Origin: Microbacterium invictum
GTDB lineage: Bacteria > Actinomycetota > Actinomycetes > Actinomycetales > Microbacteriaceae
Direction of reading: 5' to 3'
DNA length: 64,000 bases
NCBI RefSeq assembly: GCF_034421375.1
Contig: NZ_CP139779.1
Coordinates: forward strand, 3,100,001-3,164,000
This document shows positions 27,724 to 37,735 of this stretch, one piece after another. A model generated the notes under the pieces. It did no database searches and was not told the DNA's origin. It saw only the letters and a list, made by a program, of their open reading frames with translations. A program made the position numbers and the translations under genes. The first letter of the stretch is position 1, and every line of letters starts with the position of its first letter.

Positions 27724-30700
27724 TCAGGGTTGGGCGGGCGGGGCAGCGGGCGGGGCAGCACCGTCGCCGGGCTGGCAGTCGGCCCGGAACTGCTCGGTGA
27801 CGTTCTGCAGCCCCCAGCCGCGCGCCGACCAGTCCACGGTCACGGTGATGCCCTCGACGCGGTCGGCGCCTGCCGGAACCGACCAGGTGTCGGCACTGTG
27901 CGGCAGGACGTTCCCGGCGGCGTCGAAATACCGCAGGTTCGCCGGGCTGAAGCTGATGGCCGCGCCGTTGCCCCCCGGCCCCGTCGAGGAGTCGCCGACG
28001 AGGGTCAGAGTGCTGCCGCCGACACAGGAGGTGGCCCGCCAGGTCGCGGTCATCTGCCACGGGGCGCTCCCCTCGCGCGGGGTGACCGTGGCCTCGGCCG
28101 AGCGCGTGCCCCAGAACTGATGCTCGTACCAGACCCGGACGCGAGGGTCCTGCCCGAAGACCGTCGAGGGAAGGCCCGAGAAGCGCACCTGGTTGCGGTT
28201 GGGGATCTCCTCGTTCGAGGTCGGCTGGTCCCGGATGACCCAGTCCGCGCGGTTCTGCCCGATGGTGGGCCGGCCGTCCACGACGAAGGTGTACCCGGTC
28301 GGCGCCGCGGCCGACTGCGCGGCGCGCACCGTCGCGGTCGCCGTGGCGGTGCCGTAGACCTCGCCCTGATAGACCGATTCGACGCACATCTCGAACTCGT
28401 ACTCTTCGCCGTCCTCCAGGCCCGGGAACGTGGCCACGGCGCCGTCGTCGCTCGTCACGCATCGGTCGCCCTCGGGGACGATGCCGTATCGCAGCGTCGA
28501 GCCCGCTCCGTTCGTGCCGGCGCTCGCACGCGCGGTGACCGTCGAGGTGCCCTCCCCGTCGGAAACGGACTCGAGGTCGAGCGCGGGGCTGAGGGGCGCA
28601 CCCACCCCGTTGGCGTTGACGGTGACCGAGGCTCCGGCGTTCACGCCCCCACCCCCGAGTCCCGGTGGCCGGTCGAATCGGGAGTAGGGCGTGACCGTGA
28701 CGGGCGTCGGGGCGTTGGAGCCGACCCGGTAGGAGCGGACGTCGACGGTCGTGTCGCGGCTGCCGACGTTCACCACCGACCGGTCGCCGGTGGAACTGGT
28801 GATCTCCAGCGACCCGGTGCGCGAGGGGTCGATCCCGTCGATCCGAAGGGCGATGTACCCGCCCTCACCGCGGGTCTCGAGCGGTACCCACTGCACACCC
28901 GTGGGCGCCGGCGGGGCGTCGTAGGCCCATGCCTCGGTGCGCACGACCCCGCGCGACTCGCCGACGGCATTGACGGCGACGGCCTCATAGACGCGGCGCT
29001 CGCCGTTGGGCGCCGAGATGGGCGGGCACGACCCGGCGGGACCGCACTCGGCGACCACCTGGCCGGCGTACCGGATGCGGAAGCCGCTCAGCCCGGGGTA
29101 GGCCAGTCGCGCGTCGCCCGGGTCGACCCGGAGCGTGACCGTCTCGTTGCCGAACGCCGTCTGAACGAGCGCGGCCGGCGGACGCGGGAATCCCTGGAGG
29201 TCCAGCAGCAGGCGGCCGTCGCGTTCACCTGCGGTACGACGGCCCTGCGCGTCGACGACCGAGAACGTCGCGGAGCACGTGGCCCCCGGAGCATCCGGCG
29301 CCCACGACGCCACGACCGTGCGGGGCGATGACACCTGGAAGCTCACGCCCGCGCAGGCGCCCGTCGGGCGGACGTCGACGACCGCGAGAGGGGTTCGCGG
29401 CAGCGGGTTGATCTCCCCCGCGGCGCCGATCACGGTGATGGTGCACGACGACCCCCCGGCCTGCGAGCACTGCTGCGTCACCGATCCGCCCTGCGGGAGG
29501 GTGGAGGGCGCCTGACCGACCCGGAGGATGAGCCGGGACGGCGCCGTGTTCGGGTGGCTCGGCGCCGACACGGCGACGACCTCCTCGCGACCGGGGACGG
29601 CGGTGTCCGCACCTGTCACGGTGACGATCGAGCCCTCGAGCGACACCTCGAAGGCCCCTCCCGGGTACGACAGCGCGTAGGCGATGCCGTCCCAGTCCTC
29701 GCGCAGCTGCCAGGTGGTCATGTTCCGCAGGTCGAAGGTGGCGGTCTCGCCCGGTCCGACGGTGAGGGCGCCGGGACGCAGCTCCGGCTGAGGGTCCGTC
29801 GCCTCGACGAGGATCGGCACCGAGAGGTAGGTGAAGTCCTCGGTGCCGGCCACCCGCACCGGCACCTGGCAGGCGTCGGTCCATGGGGCGCCCGCCCCGG
29901 CGTCGTAGCGGATCTGCCCGTCCCCCGCCGCCGTGCAGACCGCCTCGGCGCGGGCTCCCGATGCGCGCACGTCGTCGCCGACCTCGAGCGCGGCCGTCCG
30001 CGGGATCGCGACGAGGTCGTCCATGTCGAAGGTCGCCGATTCGAGCTCGGGCACCTCGACGGGCTGTGCGGATGATCGCAGCGCCAGCGACAGGTCGTCG
30101 TCGCCGGGGACGCGGAGGAAGCCGTAGCTGGTCACCTCTCCCGAGGCCCCTTCGCCGGTCACCGAGAAGGGGATGACGCGGGTGGTGGCCGGGAGCGGAC
30201 CGGAGATCTCCGACCCGCGGACCGTGACGTCGCCCGGCTCGCCCCAGAGATCGAGCTCGAGGTCGTCGATGTCGCCGCCGGACCACGAGACGTTGCCCGA
30301 GAGCACGTCGACGCCGTCGACGAAGTCCTCACGGGTCTCGGCGGTGAGGACCGTGTCCTCGACCACGGGGAAGTCCGGCACGCTCTCGCGCACGACCGTG
30401 ACGACGATGAGTCCGCGCCCGGTGTTGCCCGAGCTCGATGTCACGTCGTAGAGGAACGACATCGTGCCGGGCTCGGTGCCTGCCGCGATCACCACCTGGC
30501 TGTCGCCGACCGAGCGGATCCTCTCGGCCAGCCGGACGAACTCGGGGTTCTCCGACCCGTCCTCGAGCGTCTCGGGCACGTCGGGGCGCACCTCGTCGAC
30601 GGTCAGCTCGCCCATCGTCGGATCGCTGTCGTTGGAGAGGGGGTTGACGCGGATGGTGCTGTCGGAGCCCGCCTGCACCTGGACGGAGTCGGTGAAGGTC

Positions 30701-33700
30701 ACCGGGCTGGGGTTGGCGTCGCTGTCGAGGACGCCGACGCGCGCCGTGCCCTCCCCGGCCTGGCCGAACTCGTCCACGACGCGGTAGGGGAAGGTGACCT
30801 GACCGCTGAAGCCGGCGACGCTGGTGTAGACGATCGCGTCCCCGTCGGCGGAGATGGTCGCCACGCCCGACTCGGGCTGGGCGACGACGCGGTCGAGCGA
30901 CACGGTGTCGCCGTCGGGGTCGACGCCATAGCCGTCGAACTCGATCCTCGTCGACTGCCCGCTGAGCACCCGGCCCTCGACGGTGTCGGGGGCGGGAGCA
31001 CGGTTCTCGTCGTCGGGCAGCACCTGTACCGTGACCCGCGCCTGATCCGTCAGCGACGGCGCCCCGGTGGTGTACACGTCGTAGTCGATCGCGTACTCGC
31101 CGGGCTCGTCGGGAGCGAGGTAGCGCAGCACGTCCCCCGACCCGAAGGCCAGAGCGGCGGCGGAGGACGAGAGCACCGTGGCCGGATTCAGCGTCGGGCG
31201 TCCGCCGGCGGGCGCGACGTCGTTCTCGAGCACGGGGATGTCGATCTGGGTTCCGGCGCGGACGACGACGGTGTCGTCGACCGCGATGGGGGCGAGCTCG
31301 GGGGCGGGGGGCAGCAGGTACACCGTGGCCTGCCCCTCGACCGACGATCCCTGGTTCTCGGTGCCGTCGGTGACGGTGTAGGTGATCGTCCCGAGCCGCC
31401 CCGGAGCGCCGTCGGCGGTCGAGCCCGACACCCGCAGGTAGTTCTGCGACAGCGTGTCGAAGGACAGCGACGCCCCCGCGTCGGGCTGGGCCTGCACATC
31501 GCTGAGGAGCAGCACGCGCCGGGTCGGGTTCGACACCGCAGCGAGGATGTCGAGCGTCGCGTCCTGCTGCGGACGGACGAACGCCACCACGGGCGCGGTG
31601 GAAAGGTCCGTCGGCGCGTCGGCGGCGAGCGCGGTCACACGGACCGTGCCGTTCTCCTGGGTGGTGCCGTCGGTGACGGTCACGTCGACGCGGTAGGTGC
31701 CCGGTTCTTCGGCGCGGAAGTCGAACGACGTCGAGCCGCCGACGATCGTGGCGCTCGCCCGGGCGTCGTCGAGGACGCGGACCGCGTCCAGGCGCACGGT
31801 GCCGGCCGTGCCGGTGACGTGCGGTCCGACGTCGATGGTGGTGGTGGCCCCGACGGTGTCGACGACGGCGAAGGACTGCACCGACAGGGTCGGCTGCGGC
31901 GACACCCGGATGACCAGCGGTTTCGTCGTCACGGCTCCCCGCGTGTCGGCGACCGACACGACGATCTCGATCAGCTGCTCAGCGCCGCTGCCGTCATCGG
32001 CGTGCTGATAGACGATGTCGCCCGCGGGGGTCGCGGCGACCTTGCCGACACCCGAGGTGTTCTCGGCCGAGAGGAGCAGCATGGGGTCGCCGTCGGGGTC
32101 GACCCAGCCCGTCATCACCGGCACGGTGACCGTCCCACCGCGGGCGACCTCGGGGGTCGGCCACTCGGCGAGGCAGCGCTCGACGCCGCACCACACGGGC
32201 GCGGTGTTCTGCTCGTCGCCGGCCACCTGCAGCGTCACGGTCGTCGCGGTCGAGGCGAGGCCCCCCGGTGCGGTGCCGTCGGTCACGGCGTACGCGAAGC
32301 TCGCAGCCCCGCTGGCGCCCGGCTCGACGCGGACGGCGAGCCGCTGGCCGTCGTCGGTGATCGAGACCGTGCCGAATCCTGGGTCGAGTCCGGTCACCGA
32401 CGCGGGATCCACGCTCAGGACGTCCTCGTTCGGGTCGTGATCGTTGAGCAGCACCGGCAGGCTCACCAGAGCCCCGGGCCGCACCCCGAACGCGTCCGGC
32501 TCGGCGATCGGCGCCTTCGGATCGATGACGACGCTCAGCTGCTCCTCGCTCGGCTGCGCATCCGAGACGACCTCGTCGTCGAGGCTCCATCGCTGGCTGG
32601 AGGGCACCAGGCGCCCGTCGGGCACCGTCCAGACCCAGCCGGTGCGCGTCTCGTTCAGGATGACGGTGTCGCCGTTGGAGGTGAAGACCGGACGCCGCTG
32701 GTCGGAGAGCTCCTGCCCGGCGTAGTCGAGGGGGCTGAGGGTGCCCTGTTCGGAGGTCCACAGCTGACCGCCCAGATCGCCCTCCGCCAGCCACGCGGCG
32801 TGGACCACCCCGTCCTGGACGAGCGGTTGCGCCGGGGTGCCGAGCAGTGTCGTGTCGCCGACCACCGGCTCGGGATCACCGCCGTCGACGGGGATGCGCG
32901 CGAGCCCGGTGTCGGAGGCGAGGTACACCGCCGTCCCGTCTGGGTCGGGCGAGCTGGCGACCACGGCTCCGGTGACGGGCGCCGTCTGCGCGGCATCCGT
33001 CCCCGCGACGAGATACGACCCGTCCTCGCGATCGACCAGCACCCACGTGTCGCCTGCGCCGGTGATGGCGGGATCGGCGAGGTCGTCGATCGAGACTTCG
33101 TCGCGCGAGCGCACGGCGGATGCTCCGATGTCGTAGGTGAGCACCGATCCGTCGCCCTCGGAGTAGCTGAGGAGGATGCCGCGGGCGTCGAGGGCGACGG
33201 CGTCGGCGGCGTAGGACGGGGCGTCCTCGTCGTCGGAGGGGAACGGCTCGAGCCGTGAGGGGGAGCGCCCTTCGGCGAGGGTGCCGGTGTAGAGCACGCC
33301 CGACTCGGTGCGGTAGACGACGAACTCACCCGCGGTGACGACCTCGACGGTGCCGTCGGGGGTGCTCGGCGACTCCCGGAGCGCCTCGTCGTCGAGGTCG
33401 ACGGGGAGTGCCTCGTCGACGCGGGTCACGCGGCTGTTGCTGCCGGTGAAGAGGAAGGTGCCGGCGCTGGACTGCGCGACCTGACTGGGATCGGAGACGG
33501 TGCGCACCGTGTCGAGCTCGAGGATGGAGGTGTTGACGCGCGCGTAGCGCGTGCCCTCGCCCGTCTGCAGCGCCCAGACGGACGTGTCCACCGGCGGCGT
33601 CTCCTGCGCGTCGAGCCCCGGCCAGACGATGCTCGCCACGACGACCGTCGCCACGGCGACGCCGCCCGCGACCAGGGCCAGGAGCGGACCGCGGCGGGCG

Positions 33701-33756
33701 ATGCCCTGCCCGCGGGAGCGCACCGCGTGCGCGGGCCTCGCCCGGCGCGCCGCCAT
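27724..33756 (-). CDS. Giant Ig-like/fibronectin type III surface protein
   Basis: The 2,010-residue protein is anchored by one N-terminal helix (residues about 23-47). Outside lie a propeller-like region (to about residue 400), then many Ig-like/cadherin-like repeats beginning with APIAEPDAFGVRPG and LPVLLNDHDPNEDVLSVDP, each with a V-L-x-N-D type motif, and fibronectin type III-like domains near the C-terminus (PPAPTGVQWVPLETRGEGG). No LPXTG or C-terminal helix is present. The ATG at 33756 overlaps the kinase stop by one base (TGATG). The frame is open for another 200 codons upstream inside the kinase gene, which I reject as coding. It is a probable cell-wall-spanning protein and may be a kinase substrate or sensor. 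Confidence 0.88.
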   Translation of the reverse strand: MAARRARPAHAVRSRGQGIARRGPLLALVAGGVAVATVVVASIVWPGLDAQETPPVDTSVWALQTGEGTRYARVNTSILELDTVRTVSDPSQVAQSSAGTFLFTGSNSRVTRVDEALPVDLDDEALRESPSTPDGTVEVVTAGEFVVYRTESGVLYTGTLAEGRSPSRLEPFPSDDEDAPSYAADAVALDARGILLSYSEGDGSVLTYDIGASAVRSRDEVSIDDLADPAITGAGDTWVLVDREDGSYLVAGTDAAQTAPVTGAVVASSPDPDGTAVYLASDTGLARIPVDGGDPEPVVGDTTLLGTPAQPLVQDGVVHAAWLAEGDLGGQLWTSEQGTLSPLDYAGQELSDQRRPVFTSNGDTVILNETRTGWVWTVPDGRLVPSSQRWSLDDEVVSDAQPSEEQLSVVIDPKAPIAEPDAFGVRPGALVSLPVLLNDHDPNEDVLSVDPASVTGLDPGFGTVSITDDGQRLAVRVEPGASGAASFAYAVTDGTAPGGLASTATTVTLQVAGDEQNTAPVWCGVERCLAEWPTPEVARGGTVTVPVMTGWVDPDGDPMLLLSAENTSGVGKVAATPAGDIVYQHADDGSGAEQLIEIVVSVADTRGAVTTKPLVIRVSPQPTLSVQSFAVVDTVGATTTIDVGPHVTGTAGTVRLDAVRVLDDARASATIVGGSTSFDFRAEEPGTYRVDVTVTDGTTQENGTVRVTALAADAPTDLSTAPVVAFVRPQQDATLDILAAVSNPTRRVLLLSDVQAQPDAGASLSFDTLSQNYLRVSGSTADGAPGRLGTITYTVTDGTENQGSSVEGQATVYLLPPAPELAPIAVDDTVVVRAGTQIDIPVLENDVAPAGGRPTLNPATVLSSSAAALAFGSGDVLRYLAPDEPGEYAIDYDVYTTGAPSLTDQARVTVQVLPDDENRAPAPDTVEGRVLSGQSTRIEFDGYGVDPDGDTVSLDRVVAQPESGVATISADGDAIVYTSVAGFSGQVTFPYRVVDEFGQAGEGTARVGVLDSDANPSPVTFTDSVQVQAGSDSTIRVNPLSNDSDPTMGELTVDEVRPDVPETLEDGSENPEFVRLAERIRSVGDSQVVIAAGTEPGTMSFLYDVTSSSGNTGRGLIVVTVVRESVPDFPVVEDTVLTAETREDFVDGVDVLSGNVSWSGGDIDDLELDLWGEPGDVTVRGSEISGPLPATTRVIPFSVTGEGASGEVTSYGFLRVPGDDDLSLALRSSAQPVEVPELESATFDMDDLVAIPRTAALEVGDDVRASGARAEAVCTAAGDGQIRYDAGAGAPWTDACQVPVRVAGTEDFTYLSVPILVEATDPQPELRPGALTVGPGETATFDLRNMTTWQLREDWDGIAYALSYPGGAFEVSLEGSIVTVTGADTAVPGREEVVAVSAPSHPNTAPSRLILRVGQAPSTLPQGGSVTQQCSQAGGSSCTITVIGAAGEINPLPRTPLAVVDVRPTGACAGVSFQVSSPRTVVASWAPDAPGATCSATFSVVDAQGRRTAGERDGRLLLDLQGFPRPPAALVQTAFGNETVTLRVDPGDARLAYPGLSGFRIRYAGQVVAECGPAGSCPPISAPNGERRVYEAVAVNAVGESRGVVRTEAWAYDAPPAPTGVQWVPLETRGEGGYIALRIDGIDPSRTGSLEITSSTGDRSVVNVGSRDTTVDVRSYRVGSNAPTPVTVTPYSRFDRPPGLGGGGVNAGASVTVNANGVGAPLSPALDLESVSDGEGTSTVTARASAGTNGAGSTLRYGIVPEGDRCVTSDDGAVATFPGLEDGEEYEFEMCVESVYQGEVYGTATATATVRAAQSAAAPTGYTFVVDGRPTIGQNRADWVIRDQPTSNEEIPNRNQVRFSGLPSTVFGQDPRVRVWYEHQFWGTRSAEATVTPREGSAPWQMTATWRATSCVGGSTLTLVGDSSTGPGGNGAAISFSPANLRYFDAAGNVLPHSADTWSVPAGADRVEGITVTVDWSARGWGLQNVTEQFRADCQPGDGAAPPAAPPAQP

Positions 33757-34892
33757 CACAGCACCCCCGCCGCGCGGAGAGCCGCGAGGACCACGGCGAT
33801 GAGCGCGGCGGCGCCCGCTCCGCCGAGGATCCACGGCAGCGCACGGTGGGGAGCGGGAGCGGGGGCGGGTGAGGAGAGCGAGGTGTCCTCGTCGCGCAGC
33901 AGCGCGGCGACCCCCGTCGCCGCGGCCCGCTTGCGGGTCACCTCGCGCTCGAGGCGACTGCGCGCGGGACCCCGGAGTGCATCGTCGGAGAGATCGATGC
34001 CGCCGCTCGCCGCCCAGTCGGACGCCGGCACCTCCAGCGGCGTCGGCGACAGGCCGAGGCCCGCCTGGACCTCGCGGAGCGCGTCGGCGAGCTCCCGCGA
34101 GGTGGCGTAGCGCTCGCGCGGATCCCGGCTCATCGCTCGGGCCAGCACGTCCTGCAGTGCTGCGGGCACGTCGGCGCGGTTGATGGGGGTGTAGCTGGCC
34201 TTGGCGATCCGCCGCCGCAGGAGCTCTTTGGTGTTCTGCCCCTTCTCGCGCCGCTCGAACGGACTGTGCCCGGCCAACAGCGAATAGACGGTGGCGCCCA
34301 GGCTCCACACCTCGCTCGCGATGGTGCCGGCGGTCTCCTCGGCCACGACCTCGGGCGCGCTCCACGGGATCGACATCGCCAGCACCTCGCCGGCGCTCAC
34401 ACGCGCGAGGGAGGACGAGATGCCGAAGTCGGCCAGCACCGGGGCGCCGAAGGTGGTCACGAGGATGTTGCTGGGCTTGACGTCTCGGTGCACGAGCCCG
34501 GCGCGATGCGCCGACTCGAGGGCGCTGGCCATCTTCACACCGATGGTGAGGACCTCGTCCACCGGCATCCGCTCGATCCGGTAGCGCTGCGCGAGGGAGC
34601 CGGGGCAGTACTCCATCACGATGTACGGCCGCCCATCGGCGGAGATCCCGGCCTGGTAGACCGTGACGATCGACGGATGCGCGGACAGGTGCGCCAGGAC
34701 GTCGGCCTCGGCGTTGAACATGCGCCGCAGCTCCGGATCGCCCACATCGCTCGGAAGGACCTTCACCGCGACATCGCGCCGCGGCATGTCCTGCCCGTAG
34801 AGGAAGACGTCGGCGAACCCGCCCGAGCCGAGAGGCCGGATGTACGACAGACCCGGCAGGATCGGAGGCGCGGAGGGCAGGCGAGTCGTCAC
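33756..34892 (-). CDS. Membrane-anchored Hanks-type Ser/Thr protein kinase
   Basis: The 378-residue kinase has the full active-site set: glycine loop GSGGFADV, Lys44 (VAVKV), HRDVKPSN (135-142), DFG (155-157) and APEV. After the kinase domain come a charged linker and one C-terminal transmembrane segment (PWILGGAGAAALIAVVLAALRAAGVL) with no extracellular PASTA domain. The activation loop carries Ser residues but no Thr. GTG 34892 was chosen for GGGAGG about 7 nt upstream. An upstream in-frame start at 34973 is less likely. It leads a seven-gene operon with an FHA reader but no visible PP2C phosphatase. Confidence 0.93.
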   Translation of the reverse strand: MTTRLPSAPPILPGLSYIRPLGSGGFADVFLYGQDMPRRDVAVKVLPSDVGDPELRRMFNAEADVLAHLSAHPSIVTVYQAGISADGRPYIVMEYCPGSLAQRYRIERMPVDEVLTIGVKMASALESAHRAGLVHRDVKPSNILVTTFGAPVLADFGISSSLARVSAGEVLAMSIPWSAPEVVAEETAGTIASEVWSLGATVYSLLAGHSPFERREKGQNTKELLRRRIAKASYTPINRADVPAALQDVLARAMSRDPRERYATSRELADALREVQAGLGLSPTPLEVPASDWAASGGIDLSDDALRGPARSRLEREVTRKRAAATGVAALLRDEDTSLSSPAPAPAPHRALPWILGGAGAAALIAVVLAALRAAGVL

Positions 34893-35047
34893 CGCATCCC
34901 CTCCCCGGAATCCCACCCGCCCGACCGGCGGGATCACAGCGCTACGACGCTGGAAACCCGGCCATGCTAACAAAGCCCGCCTGCACCCTCGCCCAGGGCT
35001 GCGGAGAGCCCGGCGAACAGCGCCTGGATCGTTACCGACGACGGGGG

Positions 35048-35749
35048 TCAGGGCAGGGGATGCGGGTCGTTCGGGTCGAACGGCGCATCCAGCGACCGGG
35101 TGAGCTCGTCGAGCATCGCCTCGATCTGGGGCTCGACGTATTCGGTGATCCCGGCCTGGATCCGCAGGCGATGGTGCAGCAGGATGGTGCAGACCTCGCG
35201 CCCGACCATGTTGGCGTAGTCGTCGGCGAGGCCGACCTCCTGGCGGAGCGCGGCCTTCGCCTCCTCACTGAGCGGGGGGAGCTCGGGCACGTCCGAGTCG
35301 GCCTGGGCCGCCAGGCCCGACAGGGTGAAGAGGAACGGCGCTCCCGGTGTCGGCTCGGGGTCGAGCGGGAGCCCGTCGAACTCGGGTTCGAGCCCCTCCG
35401 CGGGCCGGTAGCTGCGGGCGCGATTGCGCGCGGCCTGCTGGTCGAGCTCGGCCTGGAGCATCGGGAGGTTCAGAGCGGTGTACTCCGCCACGGCATGGTC
35501 GACGATCGTCTTGATGCGCGTGGACAGGCCGTGCTGCACGCCGTGGGGCACGTCGGCGCCGAGGCCCGCCGCCGAGAGCACAGGGGAACCGAAGCAGCGA
35601 CGGCAAGGAGCCACCCGTCCCCGGTGGGTCGCCGGCTCCCAGCGGGGCAGCCACCGCAGCCAGGCGTCCACCGCCTGGCTGACCTGGGTCTCGAGCGACC
35701 GCTCCACCCCTACACGGTATCCCTGCGGGTCGGCGGCGTCATGCGTCAT
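35048..35749 (-). CDS. Conserved actinobacterial protein of unknown function
   Basis: The 233-residue soluble protein begins MTHDAADPQGYRVGVERSLE and has a CRRC pair near residue 49 with GSPVLSAAGLGADVPHGVQH next to it. A mostly helical rest follows (EVCTILLHHRLRIQAGITEYVEPQIEAML). I do not recognise a domain. A single CxxC could bind metal with nearby His residues, but there is no second pair. GGAGG lies 6 nt before the ATG. It overlaps the membrane-protein gene upstream by 11 bp and is transcribed with it. Confidence 0.8.
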   Translation of the reverse strand: MTHDAADPQGYRVGVERSLETQVSQAVDAWLRWLPRWEPATHRGRVAPCRRCFGSPVLSAAGLGADVPHGVQHGLSTRIKTIVDHAVAEYTALNLPMLQAELDQQAARNRARSYRPAEGLEPEFDGLPLDPEPTPGAPFLFTLSGLAAQADSDVPELPPLSEEAKAALRQEVGLADDYANMVGREVCTILLHHRLRIQAGITEYVEPQIEAMLDELTRSLDAPFDPNDPHPLP

Positions 35750-36350
35750 CCTGCTCCTCCCCCTCCCACGGCCAGTGGGGACCGGAGCCGCGCGTGCGCA
35801 CCATCGCGACGGCGCTGATCCCGGCGATCGCCCCGGCCGCGGCGAGGACGAGCCCGAACCAGGATGCCGCGACGCCGCCGGCGACGGTCGAGGCGATGCG
35901 CAGCTCTTCGCCCGAGGCGACGACGGCGATCCAGACCACGACGACGTAACCGAGGTACGCGCCGAGCGCCGTCCACAGGGCGACGGAATAGCGCGGGGAC
36001 GCAGCAGGGGCGGGCGTCGGCGTGGCGGGCACGATGGACGTGGGGATGCCGGCGGTGGGGATGCCGGCGGCGGGGCGGCCCGACGCGGGGATGGACGAGG
36101 GATCGGGCGGGAGAAGCGGTCGCGGCATGACGCTGAGCAGCACGCCGGCGACCGCGAGCGTCGAGGCCAGCACGGCGAAGACGCCGGGAAGGGGCCCGAG
36201 CCCCTGCACCTCGATGACGCTGCGGTCGAGGATGAGGCTGGTCATCCCGAGCCCGAAGATCATCAGGGCGACGTACCCAACGGTGGCGAAGACGACGGCG
36301 ATGAGCGGGGGCACCGGCACGCGGGGGCGGTCGTCGACGGGCTCGATCAC
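35739..36350 (-). CDS. Membrane protein of unknown function
   Basis: The 203-residue protein has four predicted transmembrane segments in two pairs: LIAVVFATVGYVALMIFGLG, GVFAVLASTLAVAGVLLSV, SVALWTALGAYLGYVVVVWI and WFGLVLAAAGAIAGISAVAM. A Pro/Ala-rich loop separates the pairs, with three near-repeats of AAGIPT/TAGIPTS. The start is GTG. The family is not recognised. It probably forms an operon with the genes on either side. Confidence 0.75.
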   Translation of the reverse strand: MIEPVDDRPRVPVPPLIAVVFATVGYVALMIFGLGMTSLILDRSVIEVQGLGPLPGVFAVLASTLAVAGVLLSVMPRPLLPPDPSSIPASGRPAAGIPTAGIPTSIVPATPTPAPAASPRYSVALWTALGAYLGYVVVVWIAVVASGEELRIASTVAGGVAASWFGLVLAAAGAIAGISAVAMVRTRGSGPHWPWEGEEQDDA

Positions 36351-36409
36351 GTCATCCCGTCGTCACTCGCGGTGTGCGTCGTCGGCGTCGTCGCCTCAGC
36401 GCGCCCGGC

Positions 36410-37519
36410 TCACTGCCGGACGAGCTGCGGGCCCGCTTCGAGCGTGCGCTCGTACTCGCGCTGCGCCTCGTCGTTGAGCTCGGTCATCCGCTTGCCGCGC
36501 GAGGCCACCCATGCTCCGAACCAGATGGTCAGCTCGCGGCCGAGGATGAACGCCACGATCGCGAGCGGGGCGAGCACCTGTTCGGCGGTGATCTCCGCCC
36601 CTTCGCGGGCGGTGAGCGTCCAGAACGGCGCCTGGAAGAGCTGACCGAGGATGTGACCGGCCCACGCGGCGACGCCGACGAGGAGTCCGAAGATCACCCA
36701 CGCGCCCCAGCGGCCGCGATTGATGATCGCGCCGAGCAGCCAGAACGCAACGAAGAAGACGATGACGGGGATCCACAGCGACCAGCTCGCGAGCGCGGTG
36801 AGCAGCGTCGAGACGAGGGAGTCCACGGCGACCTCGCCGGCGAGGGCACCCAGACCGATCCAGGCGGCGAGATACAGCACGCCGAACAACAGCGCGGCGA
36901 GGAGGCCGATCGCTCCGGCCGCCGCGCGGTTGCCTCGGGGCCGGGGCGCCTCGGGCGCCTGCACGAAGATCGGCTGCGGTGCCGCGGTCTGCTGCGGAAC
37001 GGGGGCGGCCACGACCGTGGGTGCGTCGTAGCCGCGGTCCGAGGCGGGTTCACTGGGCGTCACCGAGGGGCGCGAGGATGCCGCGGCGGCGCCGGCTCCG
37101 GCGGCGGCACCGGCGGCTGCGACGCCGCCGGTGGGCGCTGCGGAGCGGTCGGCGGAGCTGTCGGCCGACGCCTCGTAGGCGGCGAAGCGATCGCGCTCCG
37201 CGTCATCCCGGTAGTCGGCGCTGTCGCCGTAGCCGGTGGTGTCGCGGGAGGCGGGGGCATCCCAGCGCGCGGTGGCGGGCTCGCTCGTCGGGGCGTACGG
37301 GCGGTCGTCCGCGGGCGTGGCGGCTGCGGCGGCGCGGGCGTCACCGTCGTCGACGGGGCGGTCGGCGGGCTCGGCGGCGCGAGCGGCGTCCTCGCGGACA
37401 GCGGCCGCGCGGGCGGCTTCGGCGTCGGCGAGACCCTCGTTCGCGCGCGTGACGACGTCATCGCCCGTCGGGCGGGGCTCCTCGACGGGGTCGCCGTACG
37501 ACGACTTCGAATCACTCAT
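36410..37519 (-). CDS. Membrane protein with long acidic N-terminal tail
   Basis: The 369-residue product has a disordered Ala/Asp/Glu-rich N-terminal region of about 200 residues, then several hydrophobic helices (GAIGLLAALLFGVLYLAAWIGLG, LWIPVIVFFVAFWLLGAII, WGAWVIFGLLVGVAAWAG, ILAPLA-type helix) and a charged C-terminus. No enzyme motif is seen. I chose ATG 37519 because GAGGAG lies 8 nt upstream. A GTG three codons earlier is possible. The function is unknown. Confidence 0.78.
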   Translation of the reverse strand: MSDSKSSYGDPVEEPRPTGDDVVTRANEGLADAEAARAAAVREDAARAAEPADRPVDDGDARAAAAATPADDRPYAPTSEPATARWDAPASRDTTGYGDSADYRDDAERDRFAAYEASADSSADRSAAPTGGVAAAGAAAGAGAAAASSRPSVTPSEPASDRGYDAPTVVAAPVPQQTAAPQPIFVQAPEAPRPRGNRAAAGAIGLLAALLFGVLYLAAWIGLGALAGEVAVDSLVSTLLTALASWSLWIPVIVFFVAFWLLGAIINRGRWGAWVIFGLLVGVAAWAGHILGQLFQAPFWTLTAREGAEITAEQVLAPLAIVAFILGRELTIWFGAWVASRGKRMTELNDEAQREYERTLEAGPQLVRQ

Positions 37520-37723
37520 CGTTCGCACTCCTCACGCAGGACTGGCGCCCCGCACAGCGAAACTAGCGGCACGGACGCCCGGAATCGCGCAGGCGTGCCG
37601 CGCGGCGCGAGACGGATTCGCCGATCGGGTGCGTCACGGGCGCCCCCGCGCCATTCCCGGATCGGAATATGAGCGCGGTCGCCGACCACCCGCGCGTCGC
37701 CGGTCGCGGATGGCCCGTCTTCC

Positions 37724-37729
37724 TAGAGT
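37724..37729 (+). promoter_or_regulatory. -10 element for a leaderless lipoprotein transcript
   Basis: TAGAGT ends exactly 6 nt before the ATG at 37736, and no ribosome-binding site is present. The same TAGNNT-N6-ATG layout recurs at 54724, 60820 and 63541. Confidence 0.5.
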
Positions 37730-37735
37730 GATGCC

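Noticed and set aside
33757..34365. Extension of the Ig-like gene into the kinase gene
   Set aside because: The kinase frame has intact catalytic motifs there, and ATG 33756 overlaps its stop, so the extra 200 codons are a shadow.
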